From the NCBI RefSeq assembly GCF_002264395.1, contig NZ_NFVA01000001.1, positions 124,001 through 188,000 on the forward strand: a stretch of 64,000 nucleotides of DNA. Direction: 5' to 3'. Source of the DNA: Paenibacillus sp. VTT E-133291. Lineage in GTDB: Bacteria > Bacillota > Bacilli > Paenibacillales > Paenibacillaceae. The notes below the pieces were generated by a model. That model did not search any database. It was not told the DNA's origin and saw only the letters and a program-made list of their open reading frames with translations. The translations under genes were made by a program, and so were the position numbers. Shown here one piece after another: positions 27,188 through 36,745 of the stretch (position 1 is its first letter; the number at the start of each line of letters is the position of its first letter).

Positions 27188-28278
27188 GATGTTACTTTCC
27201 CCTTTCGTTGAGCCAAGCTAATCAGCCCTGCAATAATTACAGAAAAAGCGAGTACGCCCCATAAAGAAAAGGGAAGTACATAATGAGCTAACATGCTCAG
27301 AAAAAATTGATCACTAAAAGGTATGGCTGTGAACACTACAATAGCTAAAGAAATGCTCCCAAGAACCAACATTTTCACTTTTTTACTTTGAATTTGGAGT
27401 ATATCGAGAATAAGGAACATGGTTAAGGAAATTCTCAGAAAAGCACCACTGAACCATTGATAAACGCTAAAAAAGTCCAGATGCTCAATATATCGTCCAA
27501 TCGTTAGTAATCTCCATTCTTCATACGCGGGAAATCTGAGTTTATCAGCCTCATCTGGACCGAATTCAACAATTGCACCAATAATCGGTCCCATCGTTAG
27601 GCCTAAGATAAGCAGGATCATGATCATAAACGATAGATATGACAATCGTGATTTGATGTGGTGTTGCATAAAGAAAAGCATGATGACCTCAACAAAACCT
27701 GCGCCTACGTACACTGTCCCATTCCAAACGGGCTGCATACCGTGCTCAAGCATCGGCCTTAACAAGGAATAATCTTTATGCGTTGTGTTAGAAATCATTA
27801 TAAAAAAACCTAATATCACAACAAAAGGCAACAAAATACCAGCGGTGTTAGCGAGAGAGTGAATACCTAAATATGCATTTATTACGGAAATTAAAAGCAA
27901 TATGAAAGTAAGGACCAGTATAGGTGTCTCTGGAGAAAATGTTAGATGCACCCAGTAGACAGTGTCCCTAGTTGTAAGCATGCATAAGAGAAACAAATAT
28001 ACACAAGCGAATACCGAAAGAATATGGCTCACGATAGGAGGGTAAGCTTTTGCCAGCCAAGCGAAAAGATGCTGCTTTTTGATTTTGGTAGTACTAATGT
28101 GCAGGATAAAGATCCAAACTAGCGCACATGCCCCAGCAAGCAGCACTGAGATCCATGCGTCACGTTTTGCCGCGTCCAATAGGATGGGGATGATAATGAC
28201 ATGATTTAGAAGGCCTGTGCTCAGCATAATAATCATAATGGCTTGAATAAACGTAATATTTGTTTTGATTTTCCTCAT
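27184..28278 (-). CDS. Spore germination permease, GerB family
   Basis: A 364-residue protein with about ten hydrophobic segments, of the GerAB/amino-acid-permease family that forms the membrane B-subunit of germinant receptors. The frame is open to a GTG at 28386, but the sigma-G-like promoter at 28308-28337 would lie inside that longer version, so the ATG at 28278 is chosen. Its ribosome site AGGAGG directly abuts the ATG, which is unusually close. The gene is first in a B-A-C operon. Confidence 0.9.
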   Translation of the reverse strand: MRKIKTNITFIQAIMIIMLSTGLLNHVIIIPILLDAAKRDAWISVLLAGACALVWIFILHISTTKIKKQHLFAWLAKAYPPIVSHILSVFACVYLFLLCMLTTRDTVYWVHLTFSPETPILVLTFILLLISVINAYLGIHSLANTAGILLPFVVILGFFIMISNTTHKDYSLLRPMLEHGMQPVWNGTVYVGAGFVEVIMLFFMQHHIKSRLSYLSFMIMILLILGLTMGPIIGAIVEFGPDEADKLRFPAYEEWRLLTIGRYIEHLDFFSVYQWFSGAFLRISLTMFLILDILQIQSKKVKMLVLGSISLAIVVFTAIPFSDQFFLSMLAHYVLPFSLWGVLAFSVIIAGLISLAQRKGKVTS

Positions 28279-28307
28279 CCTCCTAAATAAACCGGAACCG
28301 TCTACCT

Positions 28308-28337
28308 TATAATGCCATTCTTGGAGGTGATTTATTC
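28308..28337 (-). promoter_or_regulatory. Sigma-G-like forespore promoter of the ger operon
   Basis: On the minus strand GAATA (28337-28333), 18 bases and CATTATA (28314-28308) match the sigma-G pattern GHATR-N18-CATNHTA at every defined position. The start codon at 28278 follows 29 bases after the -10 box. Forespore expression is the known pattern for ger receptor operons. Confidence 0.75.
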
Positions 28338-28365
28338 TGGGAAGTTGAGTAGGGGGAAACGTAAA

Positions 28366-28391
28366 GAGCCGTGCAGACATCCGCACGACTC
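28366..28391 (-). terminator. Terminator of the LplA-type transporter operon
   Basis: A 9-bp stem with one mismatch (28366-28374 with 28383-28391) lies just after the binding-protein stop on the minus strand, with TTTACGTTT beyond. It separates this operon from the ger promoter. Confidence 0.65.
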
Positions 28392-28400
28392 AGAGTGTTT

Positions 28401-30152
28401 TTATTTATTACTCCATAAGGCAACACGATCCTGCACGTATTTGGTGTAACCTTTCTCCATTTTTTCTACGCCGGCTTTCTCTAAAGCTGCCATGTAGTCA
28501 TCCCAGATTTTATCGAAATCTGCTGGTTTGGCAAGAATGGCTTCCGGAATACGTTTCCATGTAATATCTCTCATTTTGTTGCCTAGAATGGTGACCTCAT
28601 CTTCACCTGGAATCGCGATATTCCATGCTGCACCATAGGCTTTTTCAATGAATTCTTCTTCTTTCGGAAATAGATCCTTCCAAGTTGTTGCCTTGTAGGC
28701 GGCTAAAGTTTCTTTCTCGACATCGCTATACCCAAGTACAAGTTGTTCGGGGAAGTTTTTAGTGTAATAATTGCCACTTGCATCCTTAGCGCCGTCTCCG
28801 TAATGAACCATCATATTCCAGTAGAAGCCGATTCCGGTTTCCTTAGTGAAGGCTGTATTGTCATTGTTGATACGTTCTTGTACATCTGCTGGAACGACCC
28901 GTTTGCCGTTCTCCACCACATAATGCTTACCTTCAATTCCCCAATTGTTCAAGATTTGTCCTTCGTCAGAAGCGAGGAAATCAAGGAACTTAATTGTACG
29001 AATCGGGTCTGGGTTTGTGCTGGAGATCGAGATGCCATAGCCACCCATGAAGCCGGTAGGCCAGAAGCTAGTTTCCTTGTATTCTTTCGTTAAAGTTACC
29101 GGATAATGACCGTAAGTTTGTTCGAACTTGCCTGCCGTCTTCAACGCCTGCTGAGCATCATTATAGTCCCAATCCTGGTCAATCAAACCTAGAACCCGTC
29201 CAGTGGCTACTTTAGCTTTGTATTGGTCATACTTTTGCACAAAGCTCTCTTTATCGAGCAATCCGATGTCATTCATATGATTCAGCCAGCGGAAGTACTC
29301 TTTCTCCTCCGGACGACGGAAGTGGTAAATCGCCTCATGGGTTTCTTGATCAACATAATATTCTCCGTCATCAGAACCACCTGTCGTAGCAACAGCAGGG
29401 TTAGTGACAGAAATATACATATGCCAATCATCTGCGTTCAGGGAGACTCCAATGTTCTTATTGCCGTTTTCATCAGTTGGATGCTTCTCCAGATAGGCTT
29501 TAATTACATTCTCATAATCGGTGACTGTTCTGATTTCAGGGTATCCGGCTTCCTTCAAGACACGATGTTGAAGCTCAAAACCGCCGCCAGCCACAAATTT
29601 CTTCTCATCAACTGCCGCCCAGGTCGGAATGGCATAAATGGATTGGTCTTCATTCGTATATTTTGCCCGAGCAAGGTTGTCGCCGAGTACACGTTTAATA
29701 TTAGGTGCATACTTGTCGATTAATTCGGTTAGATCGATGACTGCTCCAGCGTCTACAAGTTTACCGATATCCGCTTTGGCGGAGATAATATCCGGATAAT
29801 CACCACCAGCAGCGATCAATGCGATTTTTTGTTGTGGATCACCTACCGCAAATTCAGCATCGAGTGTGACGCCTGTTTTCTCTGTAATCACTTTACTGAT
29901 GTCGTCTTTCATATTGTTCCAGTTCGGATTTGGATCTTCTGCGAAGAAGGAGAGTGTCAGCGGGCTTAAATCTTCGGCTTGTGCAGTTGCTTCCGCGGTA
30001 GCTTCTGCAGTGGCACTGACTTCATTTTTAGATTTATTTTCTGCGTTGTTATCTGCTGTTTTGTTACTTGATCCGCTACAACCTGCCAGTACACTGATCA
30101 GTAAAGTCATGACCATCCATATCACATGCGATTTTACTGTCTTTCTTGTCAT
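28401..30152 (-). CDS. Oligosaccharide-binding lipoprotein of an LplA/YtcQ-type ABC transporter
   Basis: A 583-residue lipoprotein with lipobox VLAGC (Cys25) and a low-complexity Ala/Glu/Thr linker. Long (about 550-residue) binding proteins of this type go with LplB and YtcP permeases in Paenibacillus clusters for aldouronates and other hemicellulose fragments. Conserved blocks include ADIGKLVDAGAVIDLTELI and GYGISISSTNPDPIRTIKFLDFL. It is last in an operon after two permeases. Given the xylanase beyond the kinase gene, xylan-derived oligosaccharides are the likely ligand, an inference. Confidence 0.93.
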   Translation of the reverse strand: MTRKTVKSHVIWMVMTLLISVLAGCSGSSNKTADNNAENKSKNEVSATAEATAEATAQAEDLSPLTLSFFAEDPNPNWNNMKDDISKVITEKTGVTLDAEFAVGDPQQKIALIAAGGDYPDIISAKADIGKLVDAGAVIDLTELIDKYAPNIKRVLGDNLARAKYTNEDQSIYAIPTWAAVDEKKFVAGGGFELQHRVLKEAGYPEIRTVTDYENVIKAYLEKHPTDENGNKNIGVSLNADDWHMYISVTNPAVATTGGSDDGEYYVDQETHEAIYHFRRPEEKEYFRWLNHMNDIGLLDKESFVQKYDQYKAKVATGRVLGLIDQDWDYNDAQQALKTAGKFEQTYGHYPVTLTKEYKETSFWPTGFMGGYGISISSTNPDPIRTIKFLDFLASDEGQILNNWGIEGKHYVVENGKRVVPADVQERINNDNTAFTKETGIGFYWNMMVHYGDGAKDASGNYYTKNFPEQLVLGYSDVEKETLAAYKATTWKDLFPKEEEFIEKAYGAAWNIAIPGEDEVTILGNKMRDITWKRIPEAILAKPADFDKIWDDYMAALEKAGVEKMEKGYTKYVQDRVALWSNK

Positions 30153-30226
30153 GAATAGAAACCCTCCTTTTTCTGGTCAAAAAATTATTGTGTATACAGG
30201 CTGAGCCTGCTGATACCATAAGCGTA

Positions 30227-31129
30227 TTAGCTCTTTACTGAACCCAAAGTCATTCCTTTAACAAAGTAGCGCTGCAAAAACGGATAGACGATTAGAATAG
30301 GCACTGTGACTACGATCGTGATTGCCATTTTGACGGACTCCGGAGAAATTTGTGCCATAACCTCCGTCATATTGCGACCTCGGAAATTGTCCGCATTAGT
30401 TGTCGTACTCTGTATGACCTTCATAAGCTCGAATTGCAGGGTAGTCAACGCATCCTTGGAACCATTGTAGAGATAAGTATCCAGCCATGAATTCCATTGG
30501 CCAACGGCTAAAAAGAGAGCGATGGTTGCTAGCGCAGGTTTGGTCAACGGAAGAATAACCCGCCAATAAATTGTGAAGTCATTAGCCCCATCCAGCTTAG
30601 CGGATTCCTGCAACGCATAGGGCAAGCCATCGATAAAGGAACGGATAACAAATACATTAAATGCACTGACAAGACCGGGGAGGACATACACACTAAAGGT
30701 TCCTATCATATGAAGATCCTTGATTAAGATGTAACCAGGGATGAGCCCCCCAGAGACATACATTGTAAGCGCGAGAAATGTAGAGACGAACTTTCGGGCT
30801 TGAAAGTCTACCCGACTCAGAGTGAAAGCTAACATGGATGCACTGACCAACCCAAGAATCGTGCCAATCACCGTACGCAAGATCGAGATTTTGAGTCCGG
30901 TCATCAGACCAGAATACGCAAAGATCGTCTCATAGTTCTTTAAAGTGAAGACGCGAGGATAGATCGTGATTCCACCCTTAATGCTATCTGTGGAGTCATT
31001 AAAGGAAATGGCCAACACATTCAGAAAAGGATATAGCGTAACTATGGTCACTACAGTGATCGCTATATAGACTACCAGATCGAAGATACGGTCCGACCAT
31101 GATACGGTGGCCAGTTTTTTACTTAGCAT
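30227..31129 (-). CDS. ABC permease, YtcP type
   Basis: A 300-residue inner-membrane permease with six predicted helices. The ATPase-docking EAA loop is LQESAKLDGANDFTIYWRVI, and the C-terminal KGMTLGSVK tail is typical of YtcP proteins. It lies 9 bases after the partner permease and 74 bases before the binding-protein gene, in one operon. Its AGGAGG-type site lies at the end of the previous intergenic gap. Confidence 0.94.
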   Translation of the reverse strand: MLSKKLATVSWSDRIFDLVVYIAITVVTIVTLYPFLNVLAISFNDSTDSIKGGITIYPRVFTLKNYETIFAYSGLMTGLKISILRTVIGTILGLVSASMLAFTLSRVDFQARKFVSTFLALTMYVSGGLIPGYILIKDLHMIGTFSVYVLPGLVSAFNVFVIRSFIDGLPYALQESAKLDGANDFTIYWRVILPLTKPALATIALFLAVGQWNSWLDTYLYNGSKDALTTLQFELMKVIQSTTTNADNFRGRNMTEVMAQISPESVKMAITIVVTVPILIVYPFLQRYFVKGMTLGSVKS

Positions 31130-31138
31130 AAGGGCCTC

Positions 31139-32095
31139 CTATATGATGCTTTCCTTTGTTATTTTTTTGAATATCCCGTTGGCGACAAACAGCAGAATCA
31201 CGCTCACTACAGAATTAAAGATATTAATGGCCGTACCGAAGGAGAATCGACCCATGCCCAGACCATAGTTCAGCGCGTACAAATCCAGTGTCTGAGAATA
31301 ATCGCGCACCAGGTTGTTACCGAGCAGGAACTGCTTCTCGAACCCAATACTAATTAAATGCCCGATGGAAATGATGAGCAAAATAATGATCGTTGTCTGG
31401 ATACCTGGAAGTGTAATGTTTCGCACTTGCTGCAAGCGACTTGCACCATCTACCCGCGCTGCTTCATAAAGCTCTGGACCAATGCCTGAGATGGCTGCAA
31501 GATAAATGATGGTGTTCCATCCGGTTTCCTTCCAAACGTCCGAAGCCGTGACGATTCCCCAGAATAAATGACCTTTAGCCATAAATTGAATAGGCTCACT
31601 GATTAGATGAAGACCCAGCAGTAGGTCGTTTACCGCACCGTTATCGGTAGAGAGCATTTTGGTAATAATCCCGGCAGCCACCACCCATGATACGAAGTGG
31701 GGGAGATACGAGACCGTCTGCACAAACCGTTTTAGAAACTGTAGTCGCAACTCGTTCAGAAGGATGGCAAAGAGGATGGGAATGATGAATCCGGCCAATA
31801 GGCCCATGATGCTCATTGCGAGCGTATTGCGAAGTGCATTGAAGAATTGATCATCCTGAATAAGCTCTCTGAAGTACTGTAAGCCGACCCATTTTTGCTC
31901 GAAAAAGGATTTCCCGGGCTTGTATTTCTGAAAAGCCATTGTCCATCCCCATAAAGGCAAATAATTGAATACAAATGCCCAGAGCACAAATGGAAAGGCC
32001 ATCATATAGAGGTATTTTTGCTGTAAAAAAGTTGGCCAAAAGCGTGAGGTTGACTTCTTCGGCTCAGATTGAGCTTTTGAGGTAATCGCTTTCAT
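31139..32095 (-). CDS. ABC permease, LplB type
   Basis: A 318-residue permease with six predicted helices preceded by a charged, Lys-rich cytoplasmic N-terminus. The EAA loop is YEAARVDGASRLQQVRNITLPG. LplB-type features include YLPLWGWTMAFQKYKPG after the first helix. It is the first gene of the transport operon, with a cre-like box about 100 bases upstream and a YesN gene before that. Confidence 0.94.
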   Translation of the reverse strand: MKAITSKAQSEPKKSTSRFWPTFLQQKYLYMMAFPFVLWAFVFNYLPLWGWTMAFQKYKPGKSFFEQKWVGLQYFRELIQDDQFFNALRNTLAMSIMGLLAGFIIPILFAILLNELRLQFLKRFVQTVSYLPHFVSWVVAAGIITKMLSTDNGAVNDLLLGLHLISEPIQFMAKGHLFWGIVTASDVWKETGWNTIIYLAAISGIGPELYEAARVDGASRLQQVRNITLPGIQTTIIILLIISIGHLISIGFEKQFLLGNNLVRDYSQTLDLYALNYGLGMGRFSFGTAINIFNSVVSVILLFVANGIFKKITKESII

Positions 32096-32193
32096 TTATG
32101 TCCCTCCTTCGATATGCCATAATCATAATCTATAGAAAGTGTAGGAAACACCCGAATATTTCATATAAAAAACAGGGGGGAATCCGTCATTTT

Positions 32194-32207
32194 CGTAAGC
32201 GTTTTCT
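32194..32207 (-). promoter_or_regulatory. cre-like box upstream of the LplB-type transporter operon
   Basis: On the minus strand AGAAAACGCTTACG matches 12 of 14 cre positions. It lies just past the YesN stop codon and 99 bases before the permease start, so it would control transporter expression separately from the two-component genes. Confidence 0.58.
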
Positions 32208-32219
32208 GAAAAAGTAAAA

Positions 32220-33779
32220 TTAAATCAAGTTCTTTCTGCGGTAGTCTGAGGGAGAGATACCTTCAAGCTTTTTAAATTTTTCACGGAAATAATCCACATC
32301 GCTGAAGCCAACTTCGTTTGCGGCCTGATGGATTTTGTAGCCTTGAATTAATAGCTCCTTGGCCTTTTCCATGCGGACTTTATCCAGATAACTGTTAAAG
32401 GAATACCCCGTGCTGTTCTTAAAAAGCTTCCCCAAATAAGCGCTGCTGTAACTGAATACATCCGCAAGCGTATCAAGCTTAAGATTCTCATTATAATGCC
32501 GATGGATGAGGTCCAGCATTCGCTTTAGGAAGACCTCCATATCGTCACGGGCAATATCTTTTGCATAATGCTCCAGAAGAGTGGTGGTATACCGTTGCAA
32601 TTGAGGCAGAGAGGTATGTTTATATATTTGTTCAATTTGCTCATCCATGTCGTTGTGGAGAGGACTCTGCTCCTTATATTGAAGAGAGAGTTTATTTAGT
32701 AGATGAGAGACAATACGCACATAACGCGATTTTACGCCCATCTCGGAATAATCGGCGGCAATCATAAGCTCTCCAGCTTCTTGAATCAGGGTAAAGAGTA
32801 ACGCACTGCTGCCAGTATCCATACAAAAAAATATTCGTTCCACAACGGACTCCAGCCTGTTCTCTATTTCCTCTGGACTAACTATCAGCTCTTTCTTTAT
32901 TTTTATGGAATCCGGTCCAATCATCTCCGGTTCATCGTAGAAAAAATGCTCCTTCATCCTTGTAAGAGCAGATTGGTGGGAGACCGAGATATCCTCCAAG
33001 TTGTTCACCATATCACCTGCAGCGATGATACATTCAAGTCCATGTTCAAATACTACTTCCTGTATATTTTGGACCATTAATTTACGTACAAGCTCTTTCT
33101 GAAATGAGGGCTGCAGCAAAACTCCCAAATAAGAATCTAGCAACAATACTATGCCCCAGCCATGTTCTTCAAAACTATTTGTAAGTCTTGTCTTTATGAC
33201 CGTTGAAGGTCCGTGGTCTGAATTGTCCTGAAGTAGCAGCCGAATTAGGACCACCTGATAGGAATCCCAAAGGAGTCCTGCTTCGCGTACGGTTGCCTCC
33301 AATATGGGTAAAGTCTGCATGCTTCGATCCAATAGCAAGGATTGAACCAGCATTTCCCGGCTCCATTCATTAACTGCAGCCTGTTTCTTATGATGGGTTA
33401 TACGCGCATGCAGCTCAATGGACAGATTTTCTAAGTATGACTGCAATTCAGCTTCATCCACCGGCTTGAGCAAATAGTTATCAATTCCCAAAAACATCGC
33501 ACGCTTGGCATAGCTGAAATCAGCATAGCCACTGAGGATAATGATATGCATTTCAGGATCGAGAGCTCTCAGCTCTTCAACAAGCTCTAGACCATCTCTA
33601 CCGGGCATACGGATATCTACGATCATTAAATCAGGGGAGTAAAGGTCATATTTATGCTTTGCCTCTAAGGCGTTCGCCGCGGAATCAACGACCTGATATC
33701 CAAGACTCTCCCAGTCTAGCAAAGCAACAAGTCCTTCACGAATCGCCTGCTCATCATCGACAATCAACACGCTATACAT
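32220..33779 (-). CDS. Response regulator, YesN type (REC-AraC)
   Basis: A 519-residue regulator with a receiver domain (DDE at 8-10, phospho-acceptor Asp55 in MIVDIRMPG, lysine in LLKPVD), a variable middle and a C-terminal AraC double helix-turn-helix ending in GISPSDYRR. The ATG at 33779 is chosen because AAGGAG lies 6 bases upstream; an in-frame GTG lies three codons earlier. It overlaps the kinase gene by 8 bases. It should activate the downstream permease operon when the kinase detects oligosaccharides. Confidence 0.95.
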   Translation of the reverse strand: MYSVLIVDDEQAIREGLVALLDWESLGYQVVDSAANALEAKHKYDLYSPDLMIVDIRMPGRDGLELVEELRALDPEMHIIILSGYADFSYAKRAMFLGIDNYLLKPVDEAELQSYLENLSIELHARITHHKKQAAVNEWSREMLVQSLLLDRSMQTLPILEATVREAGLLWDSYQVVLIRLLLQDNSDHGPSTVIKTRLTNSFEEHGWGIVLLLDSYLGVLLQPSFQKELVRKLMVQNIQEVVFEHGLECIIAAGDMVNNLEDISVSHQSALTRMKEHFFYDEPEMIGPDSIKIKKELIVSPEEIENRLESVVERIFFCMDTGSSALLFTLIQEAGELMIAADYSEMGVKSRYVRIVSHLLNKLSLQYKEQSPLHNDMDEQIEQIYKHTSLPQLQRYTTTLLEHYAKDIARDDMEVFLKRMLDLIHRHYNENLKLDTLADVFSYSSAYLGKLFKNSTGYSFNSYLDKVRMEKAKELLIQGYKIHQAANEVGFSDVDYFREKFKKLEGISPSDYRRKNLI

Positions 33780-35559
33780 ATGAATCACTCCTTAATGGGA
33801 TTGCAAAGCTGATTTGCGTTCCAAATCCGATTTGACTTGTTAAAGTTAGCCCAAATTGCGGGCCGTAGGTCAGCTGGAGCCGTAAATGAATATTGCGAAT
33901 CCCAATACTATTAGTTTCATAGTCATCATTATGATCTAGCATTTTGATAATTTCTTGTATTCGCGCTTTTGAGATACCGGCTCCATTGTCAGATACCTGA
34001 ACCTTTAAATAATGGTCTTCTAAGCGGATTTCTACACGGATCATGCCGCCATCTATTCGATTCTCAAGTCCGTGGATGACACAATTCTCTACCAGAGGTT
34101 GAATGATCAAAGGAGGAATTTGTAAAGGGTTCGCCCTTGGGTCCACATGAAGCTCATACGTGAGTCTGTCATCATAACGGAATTTTTGGATGACTAGATA
34201 ACAGCTTACGGTTTCAAGCTCACTTTGCAGACTGATCATCCCATTGCCAACCTCAAGGTTTTTACGCATCATTTTCCCTAGCAGTCGAACGACTTGAGAA
34301 ATATCCGCTTGTCCCCTGACAAGGGTTTTCATTCGGATTGATTCCAGGGCATTGAAGAGAAAGTGGGGGTTGATCTGGCTGGCCATCATCTTGAATTTAA
34401 TCTCATTTTGCTTAAGCTGGATCGCATTTTTCTGACGGTTGGATTCTTGAACCTCACTCATTAGTTCTTTAATGTTCCTTACCATATGATTAAATTGTCT
34501 GGCGAGCTGACCAATTTCATCCTTGCCGTCAATAACAAGCGTGGCTTCTAAATTACCCGAAGCGACCTTCGAAATATGCTTGCTAAGATGCAGTATCCTT
34601 CCAGTGAGTAGTCGGGAGACATAATAAATTAAGAGAATAGCCATAAACAATGCCGAAAGAACTACAATTGAAGCAAGGAAAATAATTTGGTTGGGCTCAT
34701 CGACAATGCTTGCAACAGAAAAAATAGAGATGATACGCAGGCTGTTCGAGCTTCCGCCTGGCTGCCAGTGATCGATTACCATTTTGAATGGTTTACCGTC
34801 AATGGTTACATTGTGGGGACCTTGACCTGTAGCAGATAAGGTTATAAGGTCAATGTTCGTCAGTGATTTATCTTGTGTATCTACCCGATTGGAGGCGACA
34901 ATATTGTCGTTCTCATCCATAATAAGTGTTTCAAAGGATTCCTGATTAAGGATAGCATTGAGCTTATTCGTATTTACATTCACAACTAGAACCCCAGTGG
35001 TTCTCTCCTTAAAAAAATTGACCTTTCGGATTAAACTTAGATAATAACGTCCATTACGGTTATCCCGTATATAATTCCAGCACACCAGTCCCCTTTGATT
35101 GAGCGCAGTTTGGTACCATTGCTCTTGTGTAACATTCTCGCTCGTCTGTAGAAACTCCCAGTTGTCTAGAATCGTTGGATTATCAATATACAAGCGGATG
35201 CTGGAAACTTCGTTGTACAGTCGGACAAAATCACGGAAATCAGGATAATTCCAGTAAGCTTCCACGACATCATAGACAGATTCATAATGATGATTAGCTA
35301 CCTCTTCAAGTCGGCTGTCATTTGATAGACGGTAAGCGATGTCGATCGGAACGTTAAGCATTTCGCCTGTCCGTTTCTTCACCCGATCCACGTTAGCGGT
35401 AATCTGTTCCAGCGCATTAGCCATTGCCATATTCCGTAGTTCAATAGTGAGGAACAGTCCTACAATTAAGACCGGAATAAGCACAACACAGCCAAATGAC
35501 AGAAATAACTTCGTTCTGAGTTTAAGATTATTCACTAGGGTGATGATACGAGCATACAC
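33772..35559 (-). CDS. Sensor histidine kinase, YesM type
   Basis: A 595-residue kinase: a helix near residues 17-38, a sensor domain of about 250 residues outside the cell, a second helix near 290-315, HAMP, then the His_kinase domain with His399 in SQINPHFLFN. The ATPase domain shows LVENCVIHGLE and DNGAG. The start is a GTG with GGAGGTGG 9 bases upstream. With the overlapping regulator it forms the second YesMN system in the window. Confidence 0.94.
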   Translation of the reverse strand: MYARIITLVNNLKLRTKLFLSFGCVVLIPVLIVGLFLTIELRNMAMANALEQITANVDRVKKRTGEMLNVPIDIAYRLSNDSRLEEVANHHYESVYDVVEAYWNYPDFRDFVRLYNEVSSIRLYIDNPTILDNWEFLQTSENVTQEQWYQTALNQRGLVCWNYIRDNRNGRYYLSLIRKVNFFKERTTGVLVVNVNTNKLNAILNQESFETLIMDENDNIVASNRVDTQDKSLTNIDLITLSATGQGPHNVTIDGKPFKMVIDHWQPGGSSNSLRIISIFSVASIVDEPNQIIFLASIVVLSALFMAILLIYYVSRLLTGRILHLSKHISKVASGNLEATLVIDGKDEIGQLARQFNHMVRNIKELMSEVQESNRQKNAIQLKQNEIKFKMMASQINPHFLFNALESIRMKTLVRGQADISQVVRLLGKMMRKNLEVGNGMISLQSELETVSCYLVIQKFRYDDRLTYELHVDPRANPLQIPPLIIQPLVENCVIHGLENRIDGGMIRVEIRLEDHYLKVQVSDNGAGISKARIQEIIKMLDHNDDYETNSIGIRNIHLRLQLTYGPQFGLTLTSQIGFGTQISFAIPLRSDSYV

Positions 35560-35586
35560 GAATAAGAGCCACCTCCAGCAACAGAA

Positions 35587-35600
35587 TGTTAACGCTTACA
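35587..35600 (-). promoter_or_regulatory. cre-like box upstream of YesM-type kinase
   Basis: TGTTAACGCTTACA (plus-strand reading) matches 13 of 14 cre positions and lies 28 bases before the kinase GTG. Binding there would repress the two-component genes during growth on preferred sugars. Confidence 0.65.
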
Positions 35601-35815
35601 TAAAAGTATATCGTTAAACGAACTTCCATTATATGTGATCATTTAGGGATTTATTGTCTTCTATTATGGAGTTTTGAAATGGGGGGCTCTGTCCTCCCTT
35701 TTTGTAAGCAACTGCTTTATATCCCCATTTACAAATACAAAAGAACAATACTTTTTGGGGTAAAACCTTTAATTTGAACAGATAAAATGTAAGTAAGCTA
35801 TGATAAACTTCTAAT

Positions 35816-35829
35816 TGAAATCGCTTACA
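35816..35829 (+). promoter_or_regulatory. cre-like box upstream of the GH11 xylanase
   Basis: TGAAATCGCTTACA matches 13 of 14 cre positions. It lies just downstream of the possible promoter and 130 bases before the xylanase start, a position typical for repression. Confidence 0.65.
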
Positions 35830-35958
35830 ATTATATAAATGGAAGGATGTGGGATACCAAGATTTTCACCAAACAACAAAGTAAACCTCAGACGATTGCT
35901 TGTAATATTAGAGGTCAGTCAAGTAGTATGTAGTCAAAAAAATCTTAGGAGGTAGATT

Positions 35959-36594
35959 ATGTTTAAGATGAATAAGAAAATCTTGACTGTATTCTTCGCA
36001 GCAACTATGAGCTTTAGCCTGTTCGCAGCAACCACAAATGCAGCGACAGATTATTGGCAAAATTGGACCGATGGTGGTGGAACAGTAAATGCTACCAATG
36101 GATCAGGTGGTAATTACAGTGTTACATGGTCAAATACCGGGAATTTTGTTGTTGGTAAAGGCTGGAATACCGGATCACCTACAAGAACAATAAACTACAA
36201 TGCCGGCGTCTGGGCTCCGTCCGGTAATGGATATTTGACACTCTATGGATGGACGAGAAACTCACTCATAGAGTATTACGTTGTTGATAGCTGGGGCACT
36301 TATAGACCAACTGGAACATTTAAAGGCACCGTGACCAGTGATGGAGGCACCTATGATATTTATACCACTACGCGAACCAACGCACCTTCCATTGACGGCA
36401 CTGCTACATTCACCCAGTTCTGGAGTGTAAGACAGTCGAAGAGAGCAACTGGAAGCAATGCCGCTATCACTTTTAGCAACCACGTTAATGCATGGAAGAA
36501 TTATGGAATGAATTTGGGTAGTAGTTGGGCTTACCAAGTGTTAGCTACTGAGGGATATCAAAGTAGTGGGAGCTCTAACGTAACCGTGTGGTAA
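35959..36594 (+). CDS. xynA: Secreted endo-1,4-beta-xylanase, GH11
   Basis: A 211-residue GH11 xylanase with a Sec signal peptide of about 28 residues. The catalytic pair is Glu105 (nucleophile, in LIEYYVVD) and Glu198 (acid/base, in ATEGYQ). The thumb loop is seen around [11 protein letters not shown], and the whole beta-jelly-roll is present without extra modules, as in Bacillus subtilis XynA. It cuts the xylan backbone outside the cell. AGGAGG precedes the ATG, and a strong terminator makes it monocistronic. A cre-like box suggests catabolite repression. Confidence 0.97.
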   Translation: MFKMNKKILTVFFAATMSFSLFAATTNAATDYWQNWTDGGGTVNATNGSGGNYSVTWSNTGNFVVGKGWNTGSPTRTINYNAGVWAPSGNGYLTLYGWTRNSLIEYYVVDSWGTYRPTGTFKGTVTSDGGTYDIYTTTRTNAPSIDGTATFTQFWSVRQSKRATGSNAAITFSNHVNAWKNYGMNLGSSWAYQVLATEGYQSSGSSNVTVW

Positions 36595-36627
36595 CCAATA
36601 AACAGCAGGCTCTTAATCGATGAAAGT

Positions 36628-36668
36628 AATAAGGACTGCCGGTCTCACAACCGGCGGCCTTATTTATT
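36628..36668 (+). terminator. Terminator after the xylanase gene
   Basis: A near-perfect 15-bp stem (left arm ending at 36643, right arm starting at 36650) with a 6-base loop and a TTATTTATT tail. Confidence 0.85.
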
Positions 36669-36745
36669 CCAAAAGATTACTTACATACTACTAAGATCAT
36701 CGTCACGACTTATTATTTTCCTATCCGTTCAAAGGAGATAAATCA

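Larger units (their letters stand above)
35560..35958. other. Divergent control region between YesM kinase and xylanase genes
   Basis: These 399 bases hold no gene. Each side has its own cre-like box: 35587-35600 for the minus-strand kinase, 35816-35829 for the xylanase. A possible xylanase promoter lies at about 35773-35803, with TTGAAC and TATGAT but a long 19-base spacer. AGGAGG lies just before the xylanase start. Confidence 0.6.

Noticed and set aside
28279..28386. N-terminal extension of the GerB gene to a GTG
   Set aside because: The extension would contain the sigma-G promoter and part of a terminator, and the residues are not part of the family.
29223..29723. 166-codon open frame on the plus strand
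   Set aside because: It lies entirely antisense to the binding-protein gene at 28401-30152, lacks a ribosome site, and its translation has no recognisable domain.
29950..30030. Repeated Ala-Thr-Glu-Ala coding unit
   Set aside because: It is the low-complexity spacer after a lipobox, common in binding lipoproteins.
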